A stretch of 47,007 nt of DNA, taken from assembly GCA_025359905.1 (NCBI GenBank), contig JANYDF010000066.1:1-47007 (forward strand), read 5' to 3'. This document shows positions 27,608 to 36,249 of the stretch, in pieces. Numbering within the stretch: the first letter of the stretch is position 1; each line of letters starts with the position of its first letter. The notes under the pieces were generated by a model. It made no database searches, was not told the DNA's origin, and saw only the letters and a list, made by a program, of their open reading frames with translations. The position numbers and the translations under genes are program-made. Origin of the DNA: Rhodospirillales bacterium (GTDB lineage Bacteria > Pseudomonadota > Alphaproteobacteria > Acetobacterales > Acetobacteraceae).

Positions 27608-28312
27608 TTAGCTGATTTGGGCCGCGCCCTTCGCAAAGGCGCTTTCCAGCCGGGCCAACAGCACATCGCGCGGCAGGCTGGGGTCGAGCGGCGGCAGAAT
27701 GGCGACATGGATCACGCCGGGCCGCTTGCGGAACGCCTTGCGGCCCCAGCGCAAGCCGGAATCGGTGGCCACAGGGATGACCGGCAACTTGGTGCGCGCC
27801 GCCAGCGCCACCACGCCGGGTTGCAGTTTGACCTGCACGCCTGGGGCAACACGGGTGCCTTCGGGGAAAATCACCATCTGCCGCTTGTCCGCCACCGCTT
27901 GGTCGGCGGCGCGCAACATGCCGCGCACCGCCGCCGCTCCGGCGCTGCGGTCGACCGCGATCATCCCGGCGCGGCGCAGCAGCGGCCCGAACAGCGGAAT
28001 TTTGGTCAGTTCCTGCTTCAGCACATACGAAAAGCGTGGTTGCAGCAGCACCCAGACCAGCGTGTCGAACGCCGATTGGTGCATCGAGGCGATCAGCGCC
28101 GGACCCTCGGGCGGCAGGTGCTCCAGTCCGGTCACCGTCCATGTTATACCACATAACAACCGTAGACCGCCCAGCACCAGCCTTGCCCAGAGCCGCGCAT
28201 AGGCCAGCACCGCTTCCGGCGGTGCGAGGCGCAGCGGCAGCGAGACCAGCAGCATCAGCGTGGTGAGACCGTAAAACCAGATGTTGAACACGGCCGAACG
28301 CAGCCAAATCAT
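27608..28312 (-). CDS. plsC: 1-acyl-sn-glycerol-3-phosphate acyltransferase
   Basis: A 234-residue membrane enzyme. A hydrophobic N-terminus (NIWFYGLTTLMLLVSLPL) is followed by the catalytic HX4D motif with His78 and Asp83 (HQSAFD) and the substrate motif FPEGTR at 149-154. It makes phosphatidic acid from lysophosphatidic acid and acyl-ACP or acyl-CoA. The start codon overlaps the upstream ydcF stop (ATGA). It is the last gene of ftsE-ftsX-ydcF-plsC. Confidence 0.93.
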   Translation of the reverse strand: MIWLRSAVFNIWFYGLTTLMLLVSLPLRLAPPEAVLAYARLWARLVLGGLRLLCGITWTVTGLEHLPPEGPALIASMHQSAFDTLVWVLLQPRFSYVLKQELTKIPLFGPLLRRAGMIAVDRSAGAAAVRGMLRAADQAVADKRQMVIFPEGTRVAPGVQVKLQPGVVALAARTKLPVIPVATDSGLRWGRKAFRKRPGVIHVAILPPLDPSLPRDVLLARLESAFAKGAAQIS

Positions 28313-28950
28313 CCATGTCGCTCCAGGCTGCTGGCTTGATCCGGCAGCACGGTGCCGTGCGGCCCGAGGCCCGACAGACCGAGTTCGGCCGCCAGATATT
28401 TGGTGTATTCGCTGGCCAGAAAGCGCAGCAGCGCCACTTGGCTGCCGTCGCGGAATCCCGGCGGCTGCACTGGTACGGCGTGCAGCGTCACGTCGGGCAA
28501 GGTGCGGCCCAACTCAGCCAGCGCGCGTGGCATGTGATAGCCGGCAGTGACCACGATGAGTGAATGGATGGCGTTGCCACGCGCCCACTCGGCGGCTTCG
28601 GCGGCGTTGCCCCGTGTTGACGCGGCGGCGCGGCCCAGCGTGACCCGCCCGGCCAGATGCGGGTCGACTCCAGCGCGGCGGGCCAGTTCGGAGAATTCGG
28701 CGGCCCCGCCGACGCCGGAGACCAGCAGCAGCCGGGCCCGGCCATCGGCCAGCAAGCGCAGCGCGGTTTCCACCCGTCCGGCCCCGCCGGTCAGCGCCAC
28801 AATGCCGTCCGCGCGGGGCGGCGGTGCCGCTTCGGCCCATGACGCGCGCAGGAACCACGCGAACCCGGCGCTCCACAGCATCGCGGCGGAAATCGCGGCC
28901 GCGAGCCCAGCCGCGGCCATCCGCCGGGCAGCGCCACGCCGCCGAATCAT
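28309..28950 (-). CDS. YdcF/DUF218 family membrane protein
   Basis: A 213-residue protein with an N-terminal transmembrane helix (GLAAAISAAMLWSAGFAWFL) and a DUF218 domain: DGIVALTGGAGRVETAL, LLLVSGV, STRGNAAEAAEWA, and VVTAGYHMPRAL. The family includes SanA and YdcF, implicated in envelope integrity, with unproven biochemistry. The start is the ATG at 28950, which overlaps the ftsX stop by four bases, and its own stop overlaps plsC. Confidence 0.88.
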   Translation of the reverse strand: MIRRRGAARRMAAAGLAAAISAAMLWSAGFAWFLRASWAEAAPPPRADGIVALTGGAGRVETALRLLADGRARLLLVSGVGGAAEFSELARRAGVDPHLAGRVTLGRAAASTRGNAAEAAEWARGNAIHSLIVVTAGYHMPRALAELGRTLPDVTLHAVPVQPPGFRDGSQVALLRFLASEYTKYLAAELGLSGLGPHGTVLPDQASSLERHG

Positions 28951-29924
28951 GGCAGCCGCCGCAGCCAGCCCCGCACGGTGGCCTGGGCGGTGAAAAACCC
29001 GATGATCGCGGCGGCGGCTGGCAGCACCGGCAATCCGACCAGCAACTCGGCGGGCATGGTCTTCAACTGCGCCAGCCACGCGCTGGCCAGTGCTGCCAGC
29101 GTGGTGGGCGAAACCGGCAGTGCTGCGGCTGTCTGCGGCGTGGCCACGAACGGTGCGGCCAGCGTGGCCAGCGCCAGCAGCACCGGCAGGGCCAGCAAAG
29201 CGCCGAGCAGGCCGCCGAGACCAGCCAGCCAAGTTGCCCGTGCGGCGAAGCGCCCGGCGATGTAGCCATCGGTGGCGCCCAAACCGTGCACGATCTCGAT
29301 CGATTCGCGCCGCGCCAGCAATCCGGTGCGCACGCCGACCATCACCACGGCGGCAGCCACCCCGGCAACGACCGCCAGCGCCAGCCACGCGCAGGCTTGC
29401 AGGCTACGCGCCAGCACCGCGAGGCGTTGCACCCAGGCGCCGTGGCTTTCCACCAGCGTGCCCGGCACCGCCGCTTCCAGCGTGGTTTGCAGCGCGGCGA
29501 CATCCGGACCGCTGCCGGTCAGCCGAACCTGAATGACTGCGGGCAGCGGCAGCGCGGTGCCGGCCCCGCCGCTGCCCAGCCAAGGCTTTAGCAGTTCGGT
29601 CAGCTCGGTTTCGCTCAACGCTTGCGCTTGCGCCACGCCGGGCGCCGCGCGCAGCAGCGCCAGCGCGCGGTCCAGCCGGGTTTGGCCGGGCGTGCCGTCG
29701 GTGCGCGGCAGCAGGGTGGACGGGGTGGGAACCTGCACGGTCACGGCCGCAGCCGCACCTTCCTGCCAGTGCTTGACCAGCGCCGATGCGCCGCCCGATC
29801 CGGCCAGCGCCAGGGCCGCCAGGAACGCCATCGCGGCGACCAATACCGGCAACATCCGGTCGTCCAGCGCCCGGCGCAGTCCAAGATCGTCCGACCCGGC
29901 GCGGCGATCTGCCGATCTAGTCAT
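28947..29924 (-). CDS. ftsX: Cell-division protein FtsX
   Basis: A 325-residue FtsX-type permease. Helix one spans about 26-45 (VLVAAMAFLAALALAGSG), a periplasmic domain of about 120 residues follows, and three helices close the protein (AWLALAVVAGVAAAVVMVGV and two later). The cytoplasmic RESIEIVHGLGATDGYIA segment is a family hallmark. With FtsE it forms an ABC-type complex that controls septal peptidoglycan hydrolases. Its start overlaps the end of ftsE by eight bases. Confidence 0.9.
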   Translation of the reverse strand: MTRSADRRAGSDDLGLRRALDDRMLPVLVAAMAFLAALALAGSGGASALVKHWQEGAAAAVTVQVPTPSTLLPRTDGTPGQTRLDRALALLRAAPGVAQAQALSETELTELLKPWLGSGGAGTALPLPAVIQVRLTGSGPDVAALQTTLEAAVPGTLVESHGAWVQRLAVLARSLQACAWLALAVVAGVAAAVVMVGVRTGLLARRESIEIVHGLGATDGYIAGRFAARATWLAGLGGLLGALLALPVLLALATLAAPFVATPQTAAALPVSPTTLAALASAWLAQLKTMPAELLVGLPVLPAAAAIIGFFTAQATVRGWLRRLP

Positions 29925-30588
29925 CGGACACCAGCCGCCCGTGCGCCAGCCGCAACTGCCGTCCGGGATGGCGTGCCACCAGCGCCTCGTTGTGCGTGGC
30001 GACCACCACGGTGGCGCCCAGCCGGTTCATCTCACGCAGCAACAGCATCAACCGTTCGGCTTGCACGTCGTCCAGGTTGCCGGTCGGCTCGTCGGCCAGC
30101 AGCAGACTCGGCCGCCCAACAACCGCGCGGGCAATGGCGACGCGCTGCTGTTCGCCGCCGGACAGCTCGGCGGGCCGCGAATCGACCAATTTGGCCAAGC
30201 CGACCCAGCGCAGCATCTCCATCGCATCGGCGCGAATTTGGTCTTCCGGCAGCCGGGCGATGCGCAACGGCAGGGCGACATTGTCGAACGCCGACAGATG
30301 CGGCAGCAGGCGGAAATCCTGGAACACCATGCCGATCCGCCGCCTTATATCCGGCAGATCGCCGCGCTTGGCGTGGCTCATATTCTGCCCGAACACCTGC
30401 AACTGCCCGCGCGTCGGCCGCACCGCCAAGTGCAGCAGCCGCAACAGGCTGGACTTGCCCGCGCCGGATGGGCCGAGCAGCCAGCGGAAGCCACCGTCTG
30501 GGATCTCAAAACTTAGGTCGCGCAATGCGTCCGCGCCCGGGCGCCCGGCGCGCTCGTACTGCAGCCCGACGGCTTCCAGCCGGACCAT
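29917..30588 (-). CDS. ftsE: Cell-division ATP-binding protein FtsE
   Basis: About 223 residues with all ABC ATPase motifs: Walker A GPSGAGKS at 39-46, the Q-loop FQDFRLLP, the signature LSGGEQQR at about 140-147, Walker B LLLADEPTGNLD, and the switch THNEA. The start is taken as MVRLEAVGL (30588), the typical FtsE opening. An in-frame ATG at 30618 with GGA upstream is an alternative that would add ten residues. The gene is divergent from the zinc-ribbon gene. Confidence 0.92.
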   Translation of the reverse strand: MVRLEAVGLQYERAGRPGADALRDLSFEIPDGGFRWLLGPSGAGKSSLLRLLHLAVRPTRGQLQVFGQNMSHAKRGDLPDIRRRIGMVFQDFRLLPHLSAFDNVALPLRIARLPEDQIRADAMEMLRWVGLAKLVDSRPAELSGGEQQRVAIARAVVGRPSLLLADEPTGNLDDVQAERLMLLLREMNRLGATVVVATHNEALVARHPGRQLRLAHGRLVSDD

Positions 30589-30736
30589 ATCCCGCAACCC
30601 GTTGGCAACCTGTCCCATATATCCAGTTCTGCCACCTCGGCCGCCGCGCCGGAATAGCGCGCGCACCGGGATCGTTGGGAGTGTTGCATGTACCGCACCG
30701 CTCCCGCAGGATTATGTGCCGCATTTAGGGACTCGA

Positions 30737-31210
30737 ATGCGAATCGTCTGTCCGTCCTGCCAAGCCGCCTACGAGGTGCCGGATGCCATTCTGGCCGCTG
30801 GCCCCAAGCTGGTGCGTTGCGCCCGCTGCGGCACGGAATGGACTCCGCCGCCGTTGGCTGCCCCCATAGCGCCGGAAGGGGCGGTGCCGGAACCGGCGGC
30901 GCCGGAACCGGCAGCGCGGGCAGCAGCAGAGCCGGAGGCCGGCCCCCCACCGGCGCGCGCCGAGCCGCGCCTTTCCAGTTTCCGCCAGCGCCCGCCCCCC
31001 GTGGCGGACCTTCCACCAACCGGCGCCGCTGACCATGGCGTGCCGCCAGAGCCGGCGCGTCCGCCGCCGCTCTACGCCGCCATTCTGGGCTGGGTGCTCA
31101 GCGTCGCGCTGCTGGCAGGTCTTGGCTGGGCGGCGGTGACGTGGCGCGTCAGCGTGATGGCGGCCTGGCCGCCGAGCGAGCGCGTGTATACGGCGGTGGG
31201 GTTGCGCTAG
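30737..31210 (+). CDS. MJ0042-type zinc-ribbon membrane protein
   Basis: A 157-residue protein. An N-terminal zinc ribbon has two CxxC pairs (CPSC and CARC, residues 5-33), a Pro/Ala/Glu-rich linker follows at about 37-110, and one transmembrane helix (AAILGWVLSVALLAGLGWAAV) lies near the C-terminus. Such proteins are common in alphaproteobacteria next to ftsE, as here, but have no proven function. They lie with the zinc ribbon in the cytoplasm by inference. The last codons are included in a 26-base tandem duplication. Confidence 0.82.
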   Translation: MRIVCPSCQAAYEVPDAILAAGPKLVRCARCGTEWTPPPLAAPIAPEGAVPEPAAPEPAARAAAEPEAGPPPARAEPRLSSFRQRPPPVADLPPTGAADHGVPPEPARPPPLYAAILGWVLSVALLAGLGWAAVTWRVSVMAAWPPSERVYTAVGLR

Positions 31211-31241
31211 CGCGCACGGCGGTGGAGTTGCGCTAGCGCGC
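31190..31241. repeat. Tandem 26-base duplication over the zinc-ribbon stop
   Basis: Two adjacent copies of a 26-base unit, 31190-31215 and 31216-31241, differ at one base (G or A). The unit contains the last codons of the zinc-ribbon gene, its TAG, and the palindrome GCGCTAGCGC. The second copy ends at the first base of the pyrC stop codon. Confidence 0.92.
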
Positions 31242-32566
31242 TACGCGCGGAACGCCACCAGCTTGCCGCCCGGCGCGCCCAGCACCTCGCCGTCGCGCAT
31301 CACCATCGCACCGCGAATGATGGTGCCGACCGGCCAGCCGGTGACGGTCAGGCCGTCGAACGGTGTCCAGCCGCACGGCGTCACGATCCAATCATTGGTG
31401 ATGGTGCGGGTGTGCTTCAGGTCCACCAGGGTGAAATCGGCGTCATAGCCCGCCGCGATGCGGCCCTTGCCGACCGCGCCGTAGATGCGGGCGGGTCCGG
31501 CGCTCATCAAATCCACCATGTGGCCGAGTGATAGGCGGCCGGCGTTGACGTGGTCCAGCATCACCGGCACCAGGGTTTGCACCCCGGTCAGCCCGGCCGG
31601 ACAATCCGGCCACGGCTTCAGCTTGGCGGCGCGCGGATGCGGCGCGTGGTCGGAGCCGATGGTATCGACGATGCCGTCGCGGATCGCCGCCCAGGCAGCG
31701 TCCATATGGCGCTGGCCGCGGATCGGCGGGTTCATCACCCCGAAGCCTTGCAGCCGGTCGTACACGTCCGGGGCCACTTGGGTCAGGTGATTGAGCAGCA
31801 CCTCGATGCTGCATAGGTCGCGGAAGTCCTGCACGTAAGCCAATTCCTCGGCGGTTGAGACGTGCAGAATATGCGCTGGGCGGCCGCTGGCGCGGGCCAG
31901 CGCCAGGATGCGGCGGGTGCCGAGGAAGGCGCATTCCTCGTCGCGCCACGCCATGTGGTTCACATGCGCATCGCCGCGCTTGAACAGCGGCTTGCGGGCT
32001 TGCAGGCGGTATTCGTCTTCGCTGTGGTAGGCGATGCGGCGGCGGCCATTGCGCATCACCCGCTCCAGGCTCGCGTCGTCCTCGACCATCAAGTCGCCGG
32101 TCGAACTGCCGGCGAACACCTTCACCGCGCACACGCCGCGCGCGGTTTCCAGCCCAGCCAGCGCCGGTGCGTTGGTTTTGGTGGCGCCGACGTAGAAGCC
32201 CATGTCGCACCACGCCGAACGCTCGATGTAGTCCTGCTTCCAAGCCACCGTCGCGGCGTCGATGATGGCGGGTGACGTGTTCGGCATGTCGAACACCGCC
32301 GTCAGCCCACCGAGCACGGCGGCCTTGGTGCCGGTGGGGATGCTCTCGATGCTGGCGTCGCCGGGGTCGCGCAGATGCACGTGCGGGTCGATCAGGCCGG
32401 GCAGCACATGCAGGCCGCGCGCGTCGAGGGTCTGAGCCGCTGTCGCGCTGGCAGGCACGCCGAGGGCGGCGATGCGGCCGTGGCGCACGCCGACATCGGT
32501 TTGCGCTTCGCCCCACGGCAGCACGCAGATGCCGCCGCGAATGATCAGATCGAACTGTGCCGTCAT
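31241..32566 (-). CDS. pyrC: Dihydroorotase (class I, PyrC-like amidohydrolase)
   Basis: A 441-residue amidohydrolase. The metal site HVHLRDPG lies at 62-69, further ligands are in KVFAGSSTGD, AYHSEDEYR and ILHVSTAEEL, and GSDHAPH carries the catalytic Asp. This is the larger class I type, related to hydantoinases, and is expected to cyclise carbamoyl aspartate in pyrimidine synthesis. A hydantoinase- or allantoinase-like activity is a lesser possibility. The start at 32566 (MTAQFDLIIRGG) gives the normal N-terminal beta-strand. It is divergent from ygfZ across 85 bases. Confidence 0.88.
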   Translation of the reverse strand: MTAQFDLIIRGGICVLPWGEAQTDVGVRHGRIAALGVPASATAAQTLDARGLHVLPGLIDPHVHLRDPGDASIESIPTGTKAAVLGGLTAVFDMPNTSPAIIDAATVAWKQDYIERSAWCDMGFYVGATKTNAPALAGLETARGVCAVKVFAGSSTGDLMVEDDASLERVMRNGRRRIAYHSEDEYRLQARKPLFKRGDAHVNHMAWRDEECAFLGTRRILALARASGRPAHILHVSTAEELAYVQDFRDLCSIEVLLNHLTQVAPDVYDRLQGFGVMNPPIRGQRHMDAAWAAIRDGIVDTIGSDHAPHPRAAKLKPWPDCPAGLTGVQTLVPVMLDHVNAGRLSLGHMVDLMSAGPARIYGAVGKGRIAAGYDADFTLVDLKHTRTITNDWIVTPCGWTPFDGLTVTGWPVGTIIRGAMVMRDGEVLGAPGGKLVAFRA

Positions 32567-32651
32567 CGCAGGCCTTCCGGATCGCAGATGGATGCGACAG
32601 GCATAGCGCCGCAGTCTTGCGCCGGCCATGCGCGCCACCAATTTCCCAAGC

Positions 32652-33470
32652 ATGACAGACATGGCGCATCTGCCCGGCCGTGGCGTGCTGGAAGTCGCGG
32701 GCGAGGATCGTGTTGCGTTCTTGCAGGGCCTCGTCTCCAACGACGTGGCGCAGGCAGCGCCCGGCCGCGCGGTGTGGGCAGCGCTGCTGACCCCCCAGGG
32801 CAAGTGGCTGGCGGACTTCTTCATCCTAAGCGACGGCGCGCGGCTGCTGCTGGATTGCGAGCGCGATCAGCTGGCGATGCTGGCGCAGCGGCTGGGCCGC
32901 TACCGGCTGCGCGCGCGGGTGGCGCTGGCGGATCTCTCCGAATCGCTGGGTATTTCTGCGGCCTGGGGTGGCGCGCCTGCCGGTGGCGATGTCGTGGCGC
33001 CCGATCCGCGCTTGCCGCAGGCCGGGTGGCGTGTGTTGTCGGCGCAGCCGCTGGCGTGCAATGCCACTGCCGCCGATTGGGACCGTCACCGCATCGCACT
33101 CGGCCTGCCGGATGGCTCGCGCGATCTGGAGTCCGACAAGACCGTGCTGCTGGAAGCCGGTTTCGACGAGTTGCACGGCGTGTCATGGAGCAAGGGCTGC
33201 TACATGGGTCAGGAATTAACCGCGCGGACCAAGTATCGCGGGCTGGTCAAGCGGCGGCTGATGCGTGTGCGCATCGAAGGCCCGCCGCCCGCGCCCGGCA
33301 CGCCAGTGCTGCGCGGCGGCCTGGAGGCTGGGACGATGCGCTCCTCGGCCGGCGATTGGGGATTGGCGCAATTGCGCCACGATGCGCTGGGCGGCGCGCT
33401 TGCATGCGGCGACTCGGTGCTGCATCCGGCGCCGTTGCCGTGGATGGTGCTGCCGGAGCCGGCCGCGTAG
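32652..33470 (+). CDS. ygfZ: YgfZ/GcvT-type folate-binding protein
   Basis: About 272 residues. The N-terminal GcvT-like fold has VAFLQGLVSNDV and LLTPQGKWLADF, and the YgfZ signature is SWSKGCYMGQELTARTKYRG, containing the family cysteine. YgfZ (mitochondrial Iba57) helps assemble or repair certain Fe-S enzymes such as MiaB, with tetrahydrofolate. An ATG nine bases downstream (MAHLPGRG) is an alternative start. Its stop lies three bases from the stop of the convergent DUF2461 gene. Confidence 0.9.
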   Translation: MTDMAHLPGRGVLEVAGEDRVAFLQGLVSNDVAQAAPGRAVWAALLTPQGKWLADFFILSDGARLLLDCERDQLAMLAQRLGRYRLRARVALADLSESLGISAAWGGAPAGGDVVAPDPRLPQAGWRVLSAQPLACNATAADWDRHRIALGLPDGSRDLESDKTVLLEAGFDELHGVSWSKGCYMGQELTARTKYRGLVKRRLMRVRIEGPPPAPGTPVLRGGLEAGTMRSSAGDWGLAQLRHDALGGALACGDSVLHPAPLPWMVLPEPAA

Positions 33471-33473
33471 CGG

Positions 33474-34175
33474 TCAGACCGATTCCCAGCCAAACCGGAG
33501 CAGCGGCAGCGAGGTTTCGGCGAAGTCCGCCAATTGCGTGACCAACTCAGCCGAACCGAGTGCGGCCAGCGGGATCGGCTTTTGCGCCACGAGCGACCGC
33601 AGTTTGACGAACGCGGCCGCAGGCGTTCCGGCCGCATGCTCGAAGCCGCGTGGCAGGCGGATCAGCGCGTCCTCGCGCATCATTTCAGCCCCTGCCGTAT
33701 TCAGCGCCGCGATGGCGTCCAGCAAGCGCGGGGTTTCCTCGAACATCGACGTCCGCAGCGCCTCTAGAAGCCGTGGCTCGGGTTGATAAAAGCCGGTGGC
33801 GGCGAAGCTGCCCTTCGGATCGATATGCACGTACAGCAGCCCGAACCGGTCTTTCGACCCATCGCGCGACAGGATCGCGCCCGCATGGGTCTTGTATGGC
33901 GACTTGTCCTTGCTGAAACGCACATCGCGGTGAATGCGGAACACTGCCTTCAGCGGATCGGCGGTCAGCGGGATCTTGCGCCGCGATAGCTCGCTGGCCA
34001 GCGCCGCGACCAGCGAGCGCAGCGGGGCCAGTACCTCGTGCTCGTACACGGCGCGATTGGCTTCGAACCATGCCTTGTCTTGGTTTTCTGCCAGATCGGT
34101 GAAGAAACGCAGCGCCTCGGCCCGGAAGCCGTCGAAGCCTCCGGGCAAGTCCGGCTTGGCGGGTTTGCGGCTCAT
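33474..34175 (-). CDS. DUF2461 (TIGR02453) family protein
   Basis: A 233-residue protein. Recognisable family parts are the opening FFTDLAENQDKAWFEANRAVYE, the FRIHRDVRFSKDKSPYKTHAG block and the GFYQPEP motif. The function is unknown and no catalytic assignment is available. It is coupled to the upstream DUF2076 gene by a four-base overlap (ATGA). Confidence 0.9.
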   Translation of the reverse strand: MSRKPAKPDLPGGFDGFRAEALRFFTDLAENQDKAWFEANRAVYEHEVLAPLRSLVAALASELSRRKIPLTADPLKAVFRIHRDVRFSKDKSPYKTHAGAILSRDGSKDRFGLLYVHIDPKGSFAATGFYQPEPRLLEALRTSMFEETPRLLDAIAALNTAGAEMMREDALIRLPRGFEHAAGTPAAAFVKLRSLVAQKPIPLAALGSAELVTQLADFAETSLPLLRFGWESV

Positions 34176-35083
34176 GCGCTGTCGTCGTTGCCCCAGCCGC
34201 CGCCGCTATCGCTGCTGTCCGAAGCATCCGTCCAGCCGCCGCCGCTATCGGTGTTGTCCTGGCTCGGCGCAGGTTCCCAGCCGCCCTGATCGGTGGCGGC
34301 GGCGTCGGTCCAGCCGCCTGATGGCGCATCCTTCGGCGCGCCGCCTTGATCGTACGGGTCAGCGCCGCGATCCGGTCCGCCCCAGGGGCTGGAGGGCGCT
34401 TGTTCGTAAATGTTGGTCTCCTGGATCACCGGTCCGCCAAAGCCGCCGCCCATGCCGCCGCCGAACCCGCCACCATAACCGCCGCCAAAGCCGCCACCGA
34501 AGCCACCGTGATTGCCGGAAAACAGGCTGGTCAGCGCATTGGCCGCCAGCACGCCGCCCGCCACACCGGCGGCCGTGCGCAGCGCCGAGCCAAAAAAGCC
34601 GGGCCCCTGCTGCTGGAACATGCCGGGGTTGTAGTTCGGCGGGTATTGCGGCGGCGGGGCGCCATATTGCGGGGGCGGCGGGGCGTATTGCGGCTGCTGC
34701 TGCGGTGGCGCCGATTGGCCGCCGCCGAACAGGCCGGAGAAAATGCCCCGCGACGGCTGCGGCTGCGGTTGCGCTGCCGCCCCCCAGGGAGATGCGGCCT
34801 GCGGCGGCGGGGCGGCCTGCGCGCGGGCGTTCTGCAATTCCCATTGCAGACGGTCGATGCGGTTCTGCGCTTCGACCAACGCATGTTCCTGCACGAACGC
34901 CATCTGGGTGATGCGGTAGCGCGCTTCCGGATAGCGATTGAACAAATCGGCGATCAGCGCGTCGGCTTCACGGTCCACCGGCGGCAATGGCGCCACGGTT
35001 CCTGCCGTTCCGCCAGCCGGGGCCTGCGCGCCGCCGGCACGTGCGATGAAGTTGGCGATCAGGTCGCGTTCTTCGTTGGTCAT
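34172..35083 (-). CDS. DUF2076 protein with Gly-rich and GGW-repeat tail
   Basis: A 303-residue protein. The N-terminal DUF2076 domain ([48 protein letters not shown]) spans about 1-85. A Pro/Gln/Tyr-rich linker, a hydrophobic segment ([19 protein letters not shown]) and a strongly Gly/Phe-rich stretch follow. The last 80 residues are acidic with repeated GGW motifs. The tail is low complexity and probably disordered. DUF2076 has been described as a putative periplasmic sensor domain, but no signal peptide is seen here. The start at 35083 is the conserved MTNEE. It is the first gene of a pair with DUF2461. Confidence 0.85.
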   Translation of the reverse strand: MTNEERDLIANFIARAGGAQAPAGGTAGTVAPLPPVDREADALIADLFNRYPEARYRITQMAFVQEHALVEAQNRIDRLQWELQNARAQAAPPPQAASPWGAAAQPQPQPSRGIFSGLFGGGQSAPPQQQPQYAPPPPQYGAPPPQYPPNYNPGMFQQQGPGFFGSALRTAAGVAGGVLAANALTSLFSGNHGGFGGGFGGGYGGGFGGGMGGGFGGPVIQETNIYEQAPSSPWGGPDRGADPYDQGGAPKDAPSGGWTDAAATDQGGWEPAPSQDNTDSGGGWTDASDSSDSGGGWGNDDSA

Positions 35084-35296
35084 GTGAGTCCCCAGGCTGC
35101 GGCAGCCGGCGGCCGCCACGAACGCCACGGATGTGGCGCGCGCGGCGTTTCGCTTCAAGCGGGCTTTGCGGCGTACCGGCCGCTGGCAAGCTTGTTGTGC
35201 CGCATCCCCGCCCGTATGGTGCGCCGCATCTTGCGGGCCGCATGTGGTCCGTGCGGGGCAAGCAACTGGACGGCCAATAACGCGATGGGCAGACCG

Positions 35297-36190
35297 ATGG
35301 ACGCGACCCTTTCACCGGCTGACGCGCGCACGCAGCCCAGGCCGCTGTGCTTTCAGGATCTCATTCTGCGGCTGCATGCGTTCTGGTCGCAGCAAGGCTG
35401 CGTTATTTTGCAGCCGTACGACATGGAAGTCGGTGCGGGCACCTTCCACCCGGCCACCACGTTGCGCTCGCTCGGCAACAAACCGTGGAAAGCCGCCTAC
35501 GTGCAGCCGAGCCGCCGCCCGAGCGATGGGCGCTACGGCGAGAATCCGAACCGCTTACAGCACTATTATCAGTATCAGGTCATTATGAAGCCGAGCCCGG
35601 CGGACGCGCAGGCGCTGCTGCTCGACAGTTATCGCACGATCGGCCTCGACCCGCTGGTGCATGATTTTCGTTTTGTTGAGGACGATTGGGAAAGCCCGAC
35701 GCTGGGCGCCTGGGGCCTTGGCTGGGAGGTGTGGTGCGACGGCATGGAAGTCGGCCAGTTCACCTATTTCCAGCAGGTCGGCGGCATCCAGACGGCGCTG
35801 CCCAGCTTCGAGATGACCTACGGCCTGGAACGGCTGGCGATGTACGTGCAGGGCGTGGAAAACGTCTACGACCTGGATTTCAACGGTGCCGGGGTGAAAT
35901 ACGGCGACGTGTTTCTGCGCGCCGAGCGGGAATACAGCGCGCATAATTTCGAGCACGCCGACACTGCCATGCTGTCACGGCATTTTGAGGACGCGGAGCG
36001 CGAATGCGCTGCCCTGCTTGGCAGAAATCTTGCGCTGCCTGCGTACGATCAATGCATCAAGGCCAGCCACCTGTTCAATTTGCTCGACGCGCGCGGCGTG
36101 ATCAGCGTGACCGAGCGCGCGGCCTATATCGGCCGGGTGCGCACGCTGGCCAAAGGCTGCTGCGAGGCGTGGCTGGCAGGGGAGGCGTGA
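35297..36190 (+). CDS. glyQ: Glycyl-tRNA synthetase alpha subunit
   Basis: A 297-residue subunit. It shows the class II core: [47 protein letters not shown] and [21 protein letters not shown] (quoted to place the motifs). With GlyS it forms the alpha2beta2 enzyme that charges tRNA-Gly. The frame is open far upstream but that part is antisense to DUF2076. ATG codons at 35285 and 35297 are both possible; I use the second. glyS follows 59 bases later. Confidence 0.96.
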   Translation: MDATLSPADARTQPRPLCFQDLILRLHAFWSQQGCVILQPYDMEVGAGTFHPATTLRSLGNKPWKAAYVQPSRRPSDGRYGENPNRLQHYYQYQVIMKPSPADAQALLLDSYRTIGLDPLVHDFRFVEDDWESPTLGAWGLGWEVWCDGMEVGQFTYFQQVGGIQTALPSFEMTYGLERLAMYVQGVENVYDLDFNGAGVKYGDVFLRAEREYSAHNFEHADTAMLSRHFEDAERECAALLGRNLALPAYDQCIKASHLFNLLDARGVISVTERAAYIGRVRTLAKGCCEAWLAGEA

Positions 36191-36249
36191 CGTGCAATTG
36201 CGCACAGACGCCGGTACGGTCGGCATAAACCCCGCACTGAAAGACTGAC

